A program made the position numbers and the translations under genes. The notes beneath the pieces were generated by a model, which was not told the origin of the DNA, did not search any database, and saw nothing but the letters and a program-made list of their open reading frames with translations. 30,176 nucleotides of DNA, taken from contig JBDRKE010000030.1 in assembly GCA_043814315.1 (NCBI GenBank), positions 1 through 30,176 on the forward strand, written 5' to 3'. The DNA is from JBDRKE01 sp043814315 (GTDB lineage: Bacteria; Omnitrophota; Gorgyraeia; Gygaellales; Profunditerraquicolaceae). This document shows, piece by piece, positions 1 to 8,013 of the stretch. Every line of letters begins with the position of its first letter. The first letter of the stretch is position 1.

Positions 1-140
1 GTAATCGCTTTAGTTCCCTTTGACTCATCGCAAGAATGTCCTCCACTGCTCCTGCCTCCTTCCTTTTGGAGGCATTATAGCAGTTTAGAAATAGGACATT
101 CTTACTTTGCTAGATTAGGACATTATTATATTGCGATTAC
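1..140. mobile_element. Candidate insertion-sequence remnant or MITE-like element
   Basis: The ends are an inverted 8-mer (GTAATCGC at 1-8, GCGATTAC at 133-140). Inside them is an 11-base inverted pair (AAGAATGTCCT at 32-42, AGGACATTCTT at 93-103). A further direct copy of the about 20-base unit TAGGACATTNTTA lies at 116-128, next to the one at 92-104. Multiple subterminal direct and inverted repeats are typical of IS21/IS481-type ends, so this may be an internally deleted element. There is no transposase, and the true left end may lie outside the window. A GCCTCC/GGAGGC hairpin (54-59, 68-73) sits in the middle. Positions 141-191 hold nothing recognisable. Confidence 0.4.
74..82 (-). promoter_or_regulatory. 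Possible extended -10 promoter element
   Basis: On the minus strand this reads TGCTATAAT, a perfect extended -10 match. No convincing -35 lies upstream. If real, it would drive transcription leftward out of the window. It sits inside the candidate IS remnant and could be chance in AT-rich sequence. Confidence 0.2.
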
Positions 141-191
141 AGAGAAATTAATGAGCAGCCCTTAATGTTAATGGCTGTCAGCGCCTGCGAA

Positions 192-2372
192 TTACATCAT
201 CGGCTCCATTTCCAAGGCAGGATGTTTGACACGGCTTAAGAATTGCGTAAGTTCCTCGGAATGGGTAGCTTGAGTCTCATCAGCGATTTTGTCTATAAAA
301 TCAGGTAACCCTATCTCTTGACAACGTACCTTAAGTTTTTCTCCCAGAAGTTCCTTTAATTCCTTAGGCATCCAGACAAGCCGTTTGAGGCCCCCTTCCG
401 CGAGAATGAATTTCTTACTTAATATATACAATTTACCCACGCCTAAAAATCCGGGAGTCTGCACACCCCCTCCCACAGAACCCGCAAGAGTCGTAAAAGA
501 CATGCCCGAAGGGGTCATGCCCGAATAATCGCGATGGACCACCATGACGCCGTTGGCCTCGGGAATGATCGCGAGAATACACTCAAAACAACCGCAAGAA
601 GACTGGGGTGAGTCTATCAAAGAATACATGCTAACCCTGTCAATGCTCTTATTGGATTTCTGTAACAAAAAGTCGTTCACATTCTTCCATTGGCCCAGCC
701 TTTCATCAAGCACAGGGCCTTTGAGGATGGGCTGATTGGGTCCGGTTGGCGTAATCTCAAATGACGCCTTGGCATCCAGCCAGGAATAAGCTCCGCATAA
801 CCCTAAGCGTTCCGCAGTAATTATACAGACATGGTTAGGCGCAAACGACTGACATAATAAACACGAATAAAACGTATCTACGCTCTCATCGGTCATGCCG
901 CTGATACGCTCGTCGCGTTCGTCGTAAGTTTTTTTGGCCTGCTGGATGAGTTTTTCCGCGTCTTCGAGCTTGGTATAAATCTTCACCTGTATCTTATCGA
1001 CAATAGCGCTATATTCCTGATGCAGCATGGCATGCAAAATGACGCCCAGATGTTTCAACCGGAATCCTTTATTAAAGGCATCGTTACTGATCCTGACCCA
1101 GTTCATATCGCGCTGCCCCACGTGCATCAGGCCCATGGCATAATTAACAAAACGGTGTATCTGGCGCTCCAGGATCGGCTCAAAATCCTTCTGCATCTTC
1201 CGACCGTAGACCTCTACGATAAGAGCCAGAGGCAAAGATTTCTTGCCTGATTCAAGCTCGTCGATGTCAGGCCCAAACAGTTCTACTTTAGCATCTTCCA
1301 CTTCTTCTGATTTCTGGGTCGTTAAATATTCAAAGGAAAGGCTCGCTTTCCCCCCGAACTCCGCAAACAAATTTTCCTTCCTCACCCGTTCCCCCTCAAA
1401 GGCTGCCGCATAAGAAACGGGAATAGGGATATGGGCGATCTTAACCTTAACACCCCTTACCTCAATACAGCGCGCGACGATTTTTTTGTGGTCCAATTCT
1501 TTGACCAGGGCCTCGTAGGTGGTGATGCCGGAAGGCTTTATCTCGGGGATATCGGTGTCTGCAATAATAGGAAACCCCATATTGATGGCGCCGGCACCCG
1601 TAGCGTACTTTATATCGTCCAGTTCGCCTAAAACCAAACCAAAAGCAAAAACCCTTTCCTTGGCATACAAAAGGCATTTCTCGGCCTGGCCAGGTTTGAT
1701 CCCCCCGAAGGTCAAAGCGGAACGGATAGCCCAGTTTAAAGGATAAATAGCCGAGATGGTATCCCGGCCATAAGGAACGATATAATTGTCCCAACCCATC
1801 TGCACATTCTCTTCTATTAATTGATCAATGATAGACCTCCCCTTCACGCAGGAGCCGACAAAGATAAGGATATTTCTCTCCTGCAACTGCCTTACGATTT
1901 CAACCGCAGTTTTGTTATCGGGGGCAGCCCCTAGGATCGCGGCAAATCCTGGCATGCGTCCGTCGACTAACTGAATACCCAGAGAGCGCATGATCGTATC
2001 GGTGAAAAACCCGTTGCAATCTTTTTGGGGCTCTTGAAGATAAAGATAACGCAGGGCCATAAGGATCTCCTCGCAGAAAAGAGTCGCCATTCCGGCATTC
2101 AAGGCATCACCCAGGTAAGGAAGCCAGACCTTATCGGCCGGCACAACGGGCAATAACGATTTGGCGTGCTCTAAAATAGGCGGTACATCTTTGAGAGTTT
2201 CGACTTTAGCGCCTAATAAGGCATTGGCCATCGGCAGATAAAACGCCGTTTCAGGAAAACCGATTTTACAGTCCTTGCCCTTCTCTTTCATGGCCTTATC
2301 CAAGAAACTGGAGGCCTGAATAAAAATTTCCTGGGCGCCTCTGATAACCGCAGCTGCTACATCCTTAGACAT
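192..2372 (-). CDS. acsB: Acetyl-CoA synthase beta subunit of CODH/ACS (AcsB)
   Basis: AcsB joins a methyl group, CO and coenzyme A to make acetyl-CoA at the Ni-Ni-[4Fe-4S] A-cluster. The 726 residues match the full-length bacterial form (about 729 in Moorella), including the N-terminal CODH-binding domain (roughly 1-310) absent from archaeal CdhC. All expected A-cluster ligands are visible: Cys504, Cys507, Cys516 and Cys526 for the [4Fe-4S] cube, and the CGC motif at 593-595 for the nickel sites. They sit two positions below the Moorella numbering. The start has a strong ribosome-binding site (GGGAGAGG, 4 bases before ATG) and overlaps the end of the oxidoreductase gene by 8 bases, implying coupled translation. 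It is the last gene of the cluster in this window. The corrinoid protein genes that normally sit beside acsB are not seen. Confidence 0.97.
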   Translation of the reverse strand: MSKDVAAAVIRGAQEIFIQASSFLDKAMKEKGKDCKIGFPETAFYLPMANALLGAKVETLKDVPPILEHAKSLLPVVPADKVWLPYLGDALNAGMATLFCEEILMALRYLYLQEPQKDCNGFFTDTIMRSLGIQLVDGRMPGFAAILGAAPDNKTAVEIVRQLQERNILIFVGSCVKGRSIIDQLIEENVQMGWDNYIVPYGRDTISAIYPLNWAIRSALTFGGIKPGQAEKCLLYAKERVFAFGLVLGELDDIKYATGAGAINMGFPIIADTDIPEIKPSGITTYEALVKELDHKKIVARCIEVRGVKVKIAHIPIPVSYAAAFEGERVRKENLFAEFGGKASLSFEYLTTQKSEEVEDAKVELFGPDIDELESGKKSLPLALIVEVYGRKMQKDFEPILERQIHRFVNYAMGLMHVGQRDMNWVRISNDAFNKGFRLKHLGVILHAMLHQEYSAIVDKIQVKIYTKLEDAEKLIQQAKKTYDERDERISGMTDESVDTFYSCLLCQSFAPNHVCIITAERLGLCGAYSWLDAKASFEITPTGPNQPILKGPVLDERLGQWKNVNDFLLQKSNKSIDRVSMYSLIDSPQSSCGCFECILAIIPEANGVMVVHRDYSGMTPSGMSFTTLAGSVGGGVQTPGFLGVGKLYILSKKFILAEGGLKRLVWMPKELKELLGEKLKVRCQEIGLPDFIDKIADETQATHSEELTQFLSRVKHPALEMEPMM

Positions 2373-3636
2373 AAATCCTCTCCCTCTCTTTCTCTTTCAC
2401 TAAATCCATGATATCCGGATATCCAAAGCTTTCGCTCAATAATTTATCTTTAACCGTCCTGGTATCAATACGCTCTCTCATCAACCTCAAGAAAATACCG
2501 CTCTTTCTTATATCACCCACAAGGATAACCCCCAGGATGATGTTATCTTTCAAAAGCACTTTTTTATAAAGATTCTTCTTTTTATCTGTCATCTTGAATT
2601 CTTCGAAGCCGCCCTCTCCTTCTTTCTTTTTGTATATACCTAAAGAGATCGCCGGTAGGCCAAAGAATTCGATAGAATTGATCCCCAGAGATCCCTCGTA
2701 GGCAATATTCTGTCCTGCCATATTCTGACCGGCGATTTTGCCTTGCTCCACAGCCATCGGCCAAAGGGCATTGACGGCGTATTCCCCTAACGTCACATCA
2801 AAGCTCTCGCAGACGTCTCCTGCCGTATAAACAGAGGGGATATTAGTCAGTAAAAACTTATCCGCCAGGATTCCTTCGTTGAATTTTATCTCACTCTCCT
2901 TGACCAGATCGATATTGGGCGCGACCCCCTTACCGACGATAACCAGAGAACAGCCCAGGACCTTTCCCGAATCAAGTTTTACGGCTCTAATACCACCGTT
3001 GCCAATGATTTCCTGTGCGTCCTGTCCCAAAATGATCTCGATACCGTTTTCTTCTAATTTTTTCTGGACAAAAGAGGCGGCGTCAAAATCAAGCATCTGC
3101 GATAAAACCTGTTTAGACTTAACGATAACCTTAACCTCAAGGTTTCTCTTCTTGAGCGCATACGCGGCTTTAAGCCCCACAAGGCCACCCCCTAAAATAC
3201 AGGCTGACTTGGTTACCGGAAGCAGGCCTTCGATATCCTTGGCGTTCTTTATGGTCCTAAAACCCAATACTCCCGTCTTCTTGATTCCTGTCGTCTGCGG
3301 AAATTTAGGGCTTGAGCCCGTAGCCACAAGAAGCGCGTCAAAGCCTAACTGAGTTTTGTCTTCCAGAATAACGCGGTTTTTTTTAAGGTCAATCCTCGCC
3401 ACTTTCTTTTTTAAGAAAAGCTCAATATTATTCTCTTTGTAAAAACTTTCAGGCCGGTAGACAATTTTCTCCTCTTTGACTTCTGCGGCTAAATAATACG
3501 AAATCAGACAACGGCAGTAAGCAGGGTAATCCTCATCGGAAATCATGGTTATTTTAGATTCCCTGTCGTATTTCCTTATTTGCTCGGCTGCCGCAATCCC
3601 TGCGGCAGAATTGCCGATAATCACGAATTGTTTCAT
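2365..3636 (-). CDS. FAD/NAD(P)-dependent oxidoreductase of the CODH-CooF-FNOR type
   Basis: This is a 423-residue pyridine nucleotide-disulfide-type oxidoreductase. The FAD dinucleotide-binding fold begins at residue 5 (GNSAAGIAAA), and an internal NAD(P)-binding fold carries GGGLVGLKAA near residue 150. The late FAD motif VYTAGDVCES lies near 270. The PAYCRCLISYY stretch near 40-50 resembles rubredoxin reductase and NirB-like flavoproteins. Known gene clusters pair cooS and cooF with such an 'FNOR', which is thought to pass CO-derived electrons from CooF to NAD(P)+. Here it lies downstream of cooF and overlaps acsB by 8 bases, which fits that role. Cofactor preference (NAD or NADP) cannot be read from the sequence. 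The ribosome-binding site is weak (AGGG). A 223-base palindromic element separates it from cooF. Confidence 0.88.
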   Translation of the reverse strand: MKQFVIIGNSAAGIAAAEQIRKYDRESKITMISDEDYPAYCRCLISYYLAAEVKEEKIVYRPESFYKENNIELFLKKKVARIDLKKNRVILEDKTQLGFDALLVATGSSPKFPQTTGIKKTGVLGFRTIKNAKDIEGLLPVTKSACILGGGLVGLKAAYALKKRNLEVKVIVKSKQVLSQMLDFDAASFVQKKLEENGIEIILGQDAQEIIGNGGIRAVKLDSGKVLGCSLVIVGKGVAPNIDLVKESEIKFNEGILADKFLLTNIPSVYTAGDVCESFDVTLGEYAVNALWPMAVEQGKIAGQNMAGQNIAYEGSLGINSIEFFGLPAISLGIYKKKEGEGGFEEFKMTDKKKNLYKKVLLKDNIILGVILVGDIRKSGIFLRLMRERIDTRTVKDKLLSESFGYPDIMDLVKEKERERIYV

Positions 3637-3677
3637 ATTTTACCCTATCAGTCCAATCCACCCGTTCATTGTTTAAA

Positions 3678-3900
3678 AATGAATCTGGCAAGGTTCGAGC
3701 GAATGGAGCTTTTAGCCAGAGGAGCTTGAGCATTTTCGGGAATCCCAGTGGAGCAAAGCGACAACACTGGGACGGCGATGCTGTTCGAGCGATGAGCGAG
3801 AGCGCGAGGCGCGAGTTCAGCAGCCGCCGAAAATGCGAAAGATCTCTGGCGGCCCCGAAGGGGCAAAAGCGACTTGAGCGAGAAGCTTGACAGATTCATT
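3678..3900. repeat. Nested palindromic element, copy 1 (223 bases)
   Basis: The 36-base terminal inverted repeats (3678-3713 and 3865-3900) match at 27 of 36 positions, including 10 perfect outer bases (AATGAATCTG). Inside are nested perfect stems: 3715-3721 with 3844-3850, and 3730-3739 with 3827-3836 (GCATTTTCGG). There are hairpins at 3744-3771 (CCCAGTG/CACTGGG) and 3852-3864 (GCCCC-GAA-GGGGC). The right half shares sequence with the element upstream of queH (17923-18292). The right terminus contains the stop codon of the cooF-like gene. Two overlapping reading frames of 70-80 codons exist inside but look like by-products of the palindrome. Confidence 0.8.
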
Positions 3901-4345
3901 TACTAACAACTACCTCTTCCTGCCAAATAATGGCCTTGGTCGGGCAGGCCTTAACGCAAGCAGGCTCATCCTTATCCTTGCATTTATCGCATCGCAGGGG
4001 AATCTTATTTTTAAGGTTTGGCCTGATGGCGCCATAAGGACAGACCATCACGCACATCCAGCAACCCACGCAGCGCGACTCATCGTGTAAAACAAGACCT
4101 TTTTCATGGTCAAAAATTAAAGCACAGGCCATACAGGCATCCACGCACTTAGGCTCCTGGCAATGACGGCAGCTCATAGGATAATTCTTGCCTGCGGAAG
4201 CCGCGATTTTTTTTCTGGGTAAAGAAAATTTATTTTCTTTAATAGCTTTAAACCAGTCCTGTACCACCGAATGAGCCATGCTGCAGGCGATCTCGCAGGA
4301 TTTGCAACCCAAACACTTTTTCACATCGTAATACAACTGTTTCAT
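3896..4345 (-). CDS. cooF: CooF-like polyferredoxin with four [4Fe-4S] motifs
   Basis: This 149-residue electron-transfer protein of the CooF/HycB/DmsB iron-sulfur type carries four cysteine quartets: 11-14-17-21, 59-62-67-71, 92-95-98-102 and 119-122-130-134. That is enough for four [4Fe-4S] clusters. It has no signal peptide, so it is cytoplasmic. Directly after cooS, it most likely takes electrons from CODH and passes them to the downstream FAD oxidoreductase. The ATG at 4345 is preferred over an upstream in-frame TTG at 4369 because the family consensus begins just before the first CxxCxxC; the extra residues are encoded by the repeat. No clear ribosome-binding site is visible. The stop codon (TGA, 3896-3898) lies within the terminal repeat of the palindromic element. 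Confidence 0.88.
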   Translation of the reverse strand: MKQLYYDVKKCLGCKSCEIACSMAHSVVQDWFKAIKENKFSLPRKKIAASAGKNYPMSCRHCQEPKCVDACMACALIFDHEKGLVLHDESRCVGCWMCVMVCPYGAIRPNLKNKIPLRCDKCKDKDEPACVKACPTKAIIWQEEVVVSK

Positions 4346-4355
4346 AACAATTTTT

Positions 4356-4458
4356 TGCGTAACGTTCAATGTGTAACGTGTAATGTGAGTGTAATGTTTA
4401 ATTGTGTAATGGAAATGCCTTTAACATTACACATTACACTTTACACATTACACAATCC
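4356..4458. repeat. Snapback word-repeat between cooS and cooF (GTGTAATGT word)
   Basis: The left arm (4358-4412) is a jittered tandem of GTGTAA(T/C)GT. The right arm (4422-4456) is the reverse-complement word ACATTACAC, ending in ACACATTACACAATCC. RNA from either strand would fold into a long imperfect hairpin. It occupies almost the whole 121-base gap. It has no T-run typical of an intrinsic terminator. Confidence 0.75.
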
Positions 4459-4466
4459 AACTTTCC

Positions 4467-6371
4467 TCAGTACATCGCCGGTTTTAATTTCAGCGCTTGA
4501 CGCTTCTTGTCGATATGGGCGATCATGAGCCTGGTCATCTCCAGAGGGTCATCGCAGAATTCGAATCTTGCGCCCACAAGGCCTTCCATGTCCTTGGTTA
4601 GATAATCGGTTAAGTTCTTGCTGCCCAAAGTGGCAAAGGGGCTAGCTCCGAATATGGTGTATACCCCCGAGGCCACAAAATAGAAGCCGATGGTGATGGC
4701 CTTCTCCGACATCCATTCCGGCGCACAACCGGCGGCGGGGATATCCGATAGATCCTCACCTAAGCCGCCCTCCTGGATGATATAGGAGGCCGCCGTTAAT
4801 ATACGTGAATTATCCACACAGGAACCAAGATGTAAAACCGGCGGGATTCCTACGGCCTCGCAAATCTCCTGCAGACCCCTGCCTGCATAAGCCTTAGCTG
4901 CCTCAGGAATGAGTAAACCCTGCTTCGCGCACGCAATGGCGGAACAACCGGTTTGCAAAACCAAACAATCATTCTTGATAAGTTCCTTCACTAAGGTCAC
5001 ATGAAAATAGTCATGCGTCTGTCTGGGGTTATTGCAACCCACGACACCCGCCACGCCCCGCAGCCTTCCTGAAATTATGGCTTCGTTAAGGGGCTTATAA
5101 GTCGCACGGTACTTGCCCCCTAAAATCTGAAAGATAATCTCTTTAGTAAAACCCGCTACTAAATCCATCTCTTGCTTGGGGATGTTAACTCTTTCCTTCT
5201 TCCGGTTGGCAAAATTCTCAACACCCAATTTGATAATCTTTTTGGCAATCTCATAAGCGTTCTGTAACTCAAACTCAATGTGCGTGACTCCGGGAAAGCG
5301 CGCCTTGGGGTTCGTGGTGACCAATTTCGTATGGAAGCAGACGGCTGTCTCCTGTAAGGCCGGCATAATACACTGGACGTCCACCATCATCAATTCCACC
5401 GCCCCTGTAATAATCGCCAATTCCTGCTGCAGGAAATTTCCTGCTACGGCAATGCCATGACGCATAAGCACTTCATTTGCCGTACAACAGATGCCTGCCA
5501 AATTGATCCCTTCGGCACCCAGGCTCTTGGCTAATTTACACAATTCCGGATCCTGGCTAGCCTTGACGGCCATCTCAGATAAAATAGGTTCGTGACCGTG
5601 CACTACGATATTAACATGGTTTTCCTTGAGTACGCCCAAGTTCACCTTGCCCCTTATAGGCCGGGGACCGCCTAAAATAACATCCTGAACGTCCGTGGCA
5701 ATCATAGAACCGCCCCACCCGTCAGATAAAGCACAACGCATACCGGCGCTCATAAGATTCTTGTAATCGTTATCTACGCCCATCGTCGTGGTGTGTAATA
5801 ACTCGACGATTTCTCTATCAATGCCGCGAGGCGTTAGGCCTAATTTCTTCCAGATCTGCTGGCGTTTTTTGGGAGCCCGCTTTAACAATGCCAATTCTCC
5901 TTCCTGTTTTCCGAATTCTTGCAGTAATCTTTTGGAAAGCTCTTTGAGAATCTCCTCTTTGGGTTTATTGACGTCAATCTGAAATTCTTCAGCCAGACTC
6001 CTGAATTTCTCAATATTTAATATCTCATAATCGTGGGCATGCCCTTCGGATAATAAAGCTAGGGTGTGCGCCACATCCCGGCCGTGGTCCGAATGAGCCG
6101 AAGCGCCGACCGCGATTTTACGCGCCAGGTTCCTCGCAGCAATGGTATCGGCATTGGCGCCGCATACGCCTACCTGGGCCTCCTCGCCAAAGGGATCAAT
6201 GCGGCAAGGTCCCATATCGCAGACAGTACAACAAACCCCCAGCTGCCCGAATCCGCACTGCGGCTGCTGCGCTTCCAAACGGTCCCAGGCCGTCTTGATG
6301 TTCTCGTCCTGCGCTTTTTTCAATGCTTCCTGAGTGGCTATGTCTATAGATTTTTTATCGATATTATCCAT
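4467..6371 (-). CDS. cooS: Anaerobic carbon monoxide dehydrogenase catalytic subunit (CooS/AcsA)
   Basis: This Ni-Fe CODH interconverts CO2 and CO. At 634 residues it is the usual CooS length. D-cluster cysteines are Cys39 and Cys47, and B-cluster cysteines are Cys48, Cys51, Cys56 and Cys70. The proton-relay histidines are at 93, 96 and 102. The C-cluster ligands are visible: His260 (HGHEP), a cysteine of GICC at 295/296, Cys334, Cys446 (VVGCNN), Cys476 (TGCSAIAC) and Cys518 (GSCVDNSR). The lysine of MSEKAIT (557) fits the catalytic lysine. The ribosome-binding site is excellent (AGGAGG, 4 bases before ATG). Sharing a cluster with acsB and the folate genes, it most likely supplies CO to acetyl-CoA synthase. 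The CooF-FNOR neighbours suggest it also oxidises CO to make NAD(P)H. Sequence alone does not show whether it binds AcsB tightly. Confidence 0.96.
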   Translation of the reverse strand: MDNIDKKSIDIATQEALKKAQDENIKTAWDRLEAQQPQCGFGQLGVCCTVCDMGPCRIDPFGEEAQVGVCGANADTIAARNLARKIAVGASAHSDHGRDVAHTLALLSEGHAHDYEILNIEKFRSLAEEFQIDVNKPKEEILKELSKRLLQEFGKQEGELALLKRAPKKRQQIWKKLGLTPRGIDREIVELLHTTTMGVDNDYKNLMSAGMRCALSDGWGGSMIATDVQDVILGGPRPIRGKVNLGVLKENHVNIVVHGHEPILSEMAVKASQDPELCKLAKSLGAEGINLAGICCTANEVLMRHGIAVAGNFLQQELAIITGAVELMMVDVQCIMPALQETAVCFHTKLVTTNPKARFPGVTHIEFELQNAYEIAKKIIKLGVENFANRKKERVNIPKQEMDLVAGFTKEIIFQILGGKYRATYKPLNEAIISGRLRGVAGVVGCNNPRQTHDYFHVTLVKELIKNDCLVLQTGCSAIACAKQGLLIPEAAKAYAGRGLQEICEAVGIPPVLHLGSCVDNSRILTAASYIIQEGGLGEDLSDIPAAGCAPEWMSEKAITIGFYFVASGVYTIFGASPFATLGSKNLTDYLTKDMEGLVGARFEFCDDPLEMTRLMIAHIDKKRQALKLKPAMY

Positions 6372-6387
6372 AAAACCTCCTAAACAT

Positions 6388-6489
6388 TAACGTAAAACTC
6401 AAAGCGAAAAGCGTAAAATTAAAACTTAAAGTGTAAAGTTTTGAGTTTTAACCTTTAGTTTTTCGCTTTGCGCTTTACGCTTTACGCTA
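6388..6489. repeat. Snapback word-repeat between metF and cooS (AAAGCGTAAAA word)
   Basis: The left arm (6388-6436) repeats words such as CGTAAAACTC, AAAGCGAAAAGCG and TAAAATTAAAA. The right arm (6437-6489) repeats the complements TTTTGAGTTTTA, TTTTTCGCTTTGCGC and TTTACGCTTTACGC. Only the cooS ribosome-binding site region (6372-6387) lies outside it. Confidence 0.75.
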
Positions 6490-6499
6490 CTTGAATTCT

Positions 6500-7369
6500 C
6501 TATAATCCTGCAGCATCTAATACCAAAGGAACTTTCTTGTCCCAGCCTATGGGCATGATATGAACCCCCCGGCACATAGGTTTAAGTTCTTTGATGAGGC
6601 GGAATGCAATTGCGACAGATTGCCTTACCTTATCTTTCGTCTCTTCCATTTCTTTGATCAAATGCTCGGGCACAGACACGCCCGCAACATTCTTGTTCAT
6701 GTATCTAGCCATCCCCGCCGATTTCAATAAAACGATGCCCGCTAATATCGGGATTTTTAAATGTTTGGTCTTGCTTAAGAAGTTCTCAAAAACCCTGACG
6801 TCATAAATGGCCTGAGTTTGCAGAAACTCGGCACCCGCCTGGATTTTTTGCTCCATCTTTATGATCTGAGGCTCTAGAGGATCGGCTCCGGGGTTAACCA
6901 CCGCACCCACGCAAAACTTTGGCGCTACACCTTCCAACCTGTTTCCTTTCATATCAAGACCCTCTTGTAACTTCTGCACGACCTGTAAAAGCTGTACGGA
7001 GTCCAGATCAAACACCGGTTTTGCCTCAGGATGATCCCCTAGCGCAGGGTGGTCTCCGGTTAAGATCAAGAGGTTTTCTATCCCCAGGCTGGCTGCGGAA
7101 AGAATGTCTGACTGCAGGGCCAAACGGTTCCTGTCGCGGCAGGTGACCTGGAATATCGGCTCAAAGCCTTTTTGCTTTAGAAGACTGCAAACCGCAAGAG
7201 ACCCCAATCGCATCACGGAACTCTGAAGGTCCGTAACATTAATCGCATCGACTCTCGCGCGGATAAGCTCGGCGTCTTCCAGAAGCCGCCCCGTTTCAAC
7301 ACCTTTAGGGGGCCCGATTTCGGAAGTCACTAAAAATTTTTCTGTTTGGATTTTCTCTCTGAATGTCAT
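6500..7369 (-). CDS. metF: Methylenetetrahydrofolate reductase, acetogen-type (MetF)
   Basis: MetF reduces 5,10-methylene-THF to 5-methyl-THF with FAD, the last step of the methyl branch before transfer to the corrinoid protein. The 289-residue (beta/alpha)8 protein shows family landmarks: TSEIGPPKG near 15, the VTCRDRNR strand near 75, LLILTGDHP near 99 (TGD motif) and QTQAIYD near 185. The sequence resembles versions in acetogens and sulfate reducers that often partner with the zinc protein MetV, but no metV is in the window. The start overlaps the stop of the upstream unknown gene by one base (TAATG), with GAGAGG upstream, so translation is probably coupled. The electron donor cannot be inferred. 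Confidence 0.93.
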   Translation of the reverse strand: MTFREKIQTEKFLVTSEIGPPKGVETGRLLEDAELIRARVDAINVTDLQSSVMRLGSLAVCSLLKQKGFEPIFQVTCRDRNRLALQSDILSAASLGIENLLILTGDHPALGDHPEAKPVFDLDSVQLLQVVQKLQEGLDMKGNRLEGVAPKFCVGAVVNPGADPLEPQIIKMEQKIQAGAEFLQTQAIYDVRVFENFLSKTKHLKIPILAGIVLLKSAGMARYMNKNVAGVSVPEHLIKEMEETKDKVRQSVAIAFRLIKELKPMCRGVHIMPIGWDKKVPLVLDAAGL

Positions 7370-7950
7370 TAGTTAAAAACAACCTCTCTGAGCGCAAAGT
7401 TGTAATGGAAGAATGTCTTTACATCTTCAAGGAGGCGCTTATGCCTCAAAATAAAGATAGCTTCAGACCAATTGTTATCGTAATAAAAAGAGGCGCCCGT
7501 GCTCTCTATTTCTCTAAGCAGGATATTTAATAGCGGCTGGTCTATTCTTTGTCTTCTGAATATTTTAATGCTTACGGGTAAAGCTGGTATCCCATAAATT
7601 TTTTTATTCTGCATCTCTGAGGCACGGGGCCTGTGATTGACAAAATAGATGGTGCTGCCTCCCGGGTCTTGAGAGAACAAAAAATTTATAAAATTTTTTG
7701 TATTCTCGGGAGCGACGATAAGGTTCCCATCCATGTATTCGCAGAGGATTCCTTTTGCCATGTAACCCTCAAACATGGCCTTTTCGATCTTTCCGGAGAA
7801 CAGTGAAGTAACGAGGAGATATCTATTTTCGATTATCCCCGGGAATTTCTTAACCAGTTCCTTCAAATCTAAATGAGAATAATTGTAAAAAAGAAAAAAA
7901 CAATATCCGTCCTCCATGATGCCATATTCGATAATAGGTTTTCTACGCAT
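7369..7950 (-). CDS. Hypothetical protein within the Wood-Ljungdahl cluster
   Basis: I do not recognise this 193-residue protein. It has no signal peptide, no membrane segment and only two cysteines (17 and about 70), so it is not the cysteine-bearing MetV partner of MetF. It is rich in aromatic and hydrophobic beta-like segments (GYCFFLFYNYS near 15-25, YFVNHRP near 103). Basic and acidic helices lie at the C-terminus. Its stop codon overlaps the metF start by one base, and a 63-base gap with no recognisable feature separates it from folD upstream. Tight coupling to metF suggests a role tied to the methyl branch, or simple hitch-hiking. No ribosome-binding site is obvious before the ATG at 7950 or the alternative ATG at 7917, so the start is uncertain. 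Confidence 0.75.
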   Translation of the reverse strand: MRRKPIIEYGIMEDGYCFFLFYNYSHLDLKELVKKFPGIIENRYLLVTSLFSGKIEKAMFEGYMAKGILCEYMDGNLIVAPENTKNFINFLFSQDPGGSTIYFVNHRPRASEMQNKKIYGIPALPVSIKIFRRQRIDQPLLNILLREIESTGASFYYDNNWSEAIFILRHKRLLEDVKTFFHYNFALREVVFN

Positions 7951-8013
7951 AATTAAATGTAAATCTTTATTTTTCTTTGATATACCTTACGGAGGCAGAT
8001 TTGACTTTGCCTA

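Noticed and set aside
3666..3899. Overlapping 70-80-codon reading frames on both strands between cooF and the oxidoreductase
   Set aside because: They lie wholly within the palindromic element, mirror one another because of its inverted repeats, and have no ribosome site.
4346..4466. CRISPR array suggested by repeated short words
   Set aside because: Words are too short and irregular, there are no unique spacers, and the second half is the reverse complement. No cas genes are present.
7369..7950. Calling the unknown protein MetV
   Set aside because: It lacks the cysteine motifs expected of MetV and has only two scattered cysteines.
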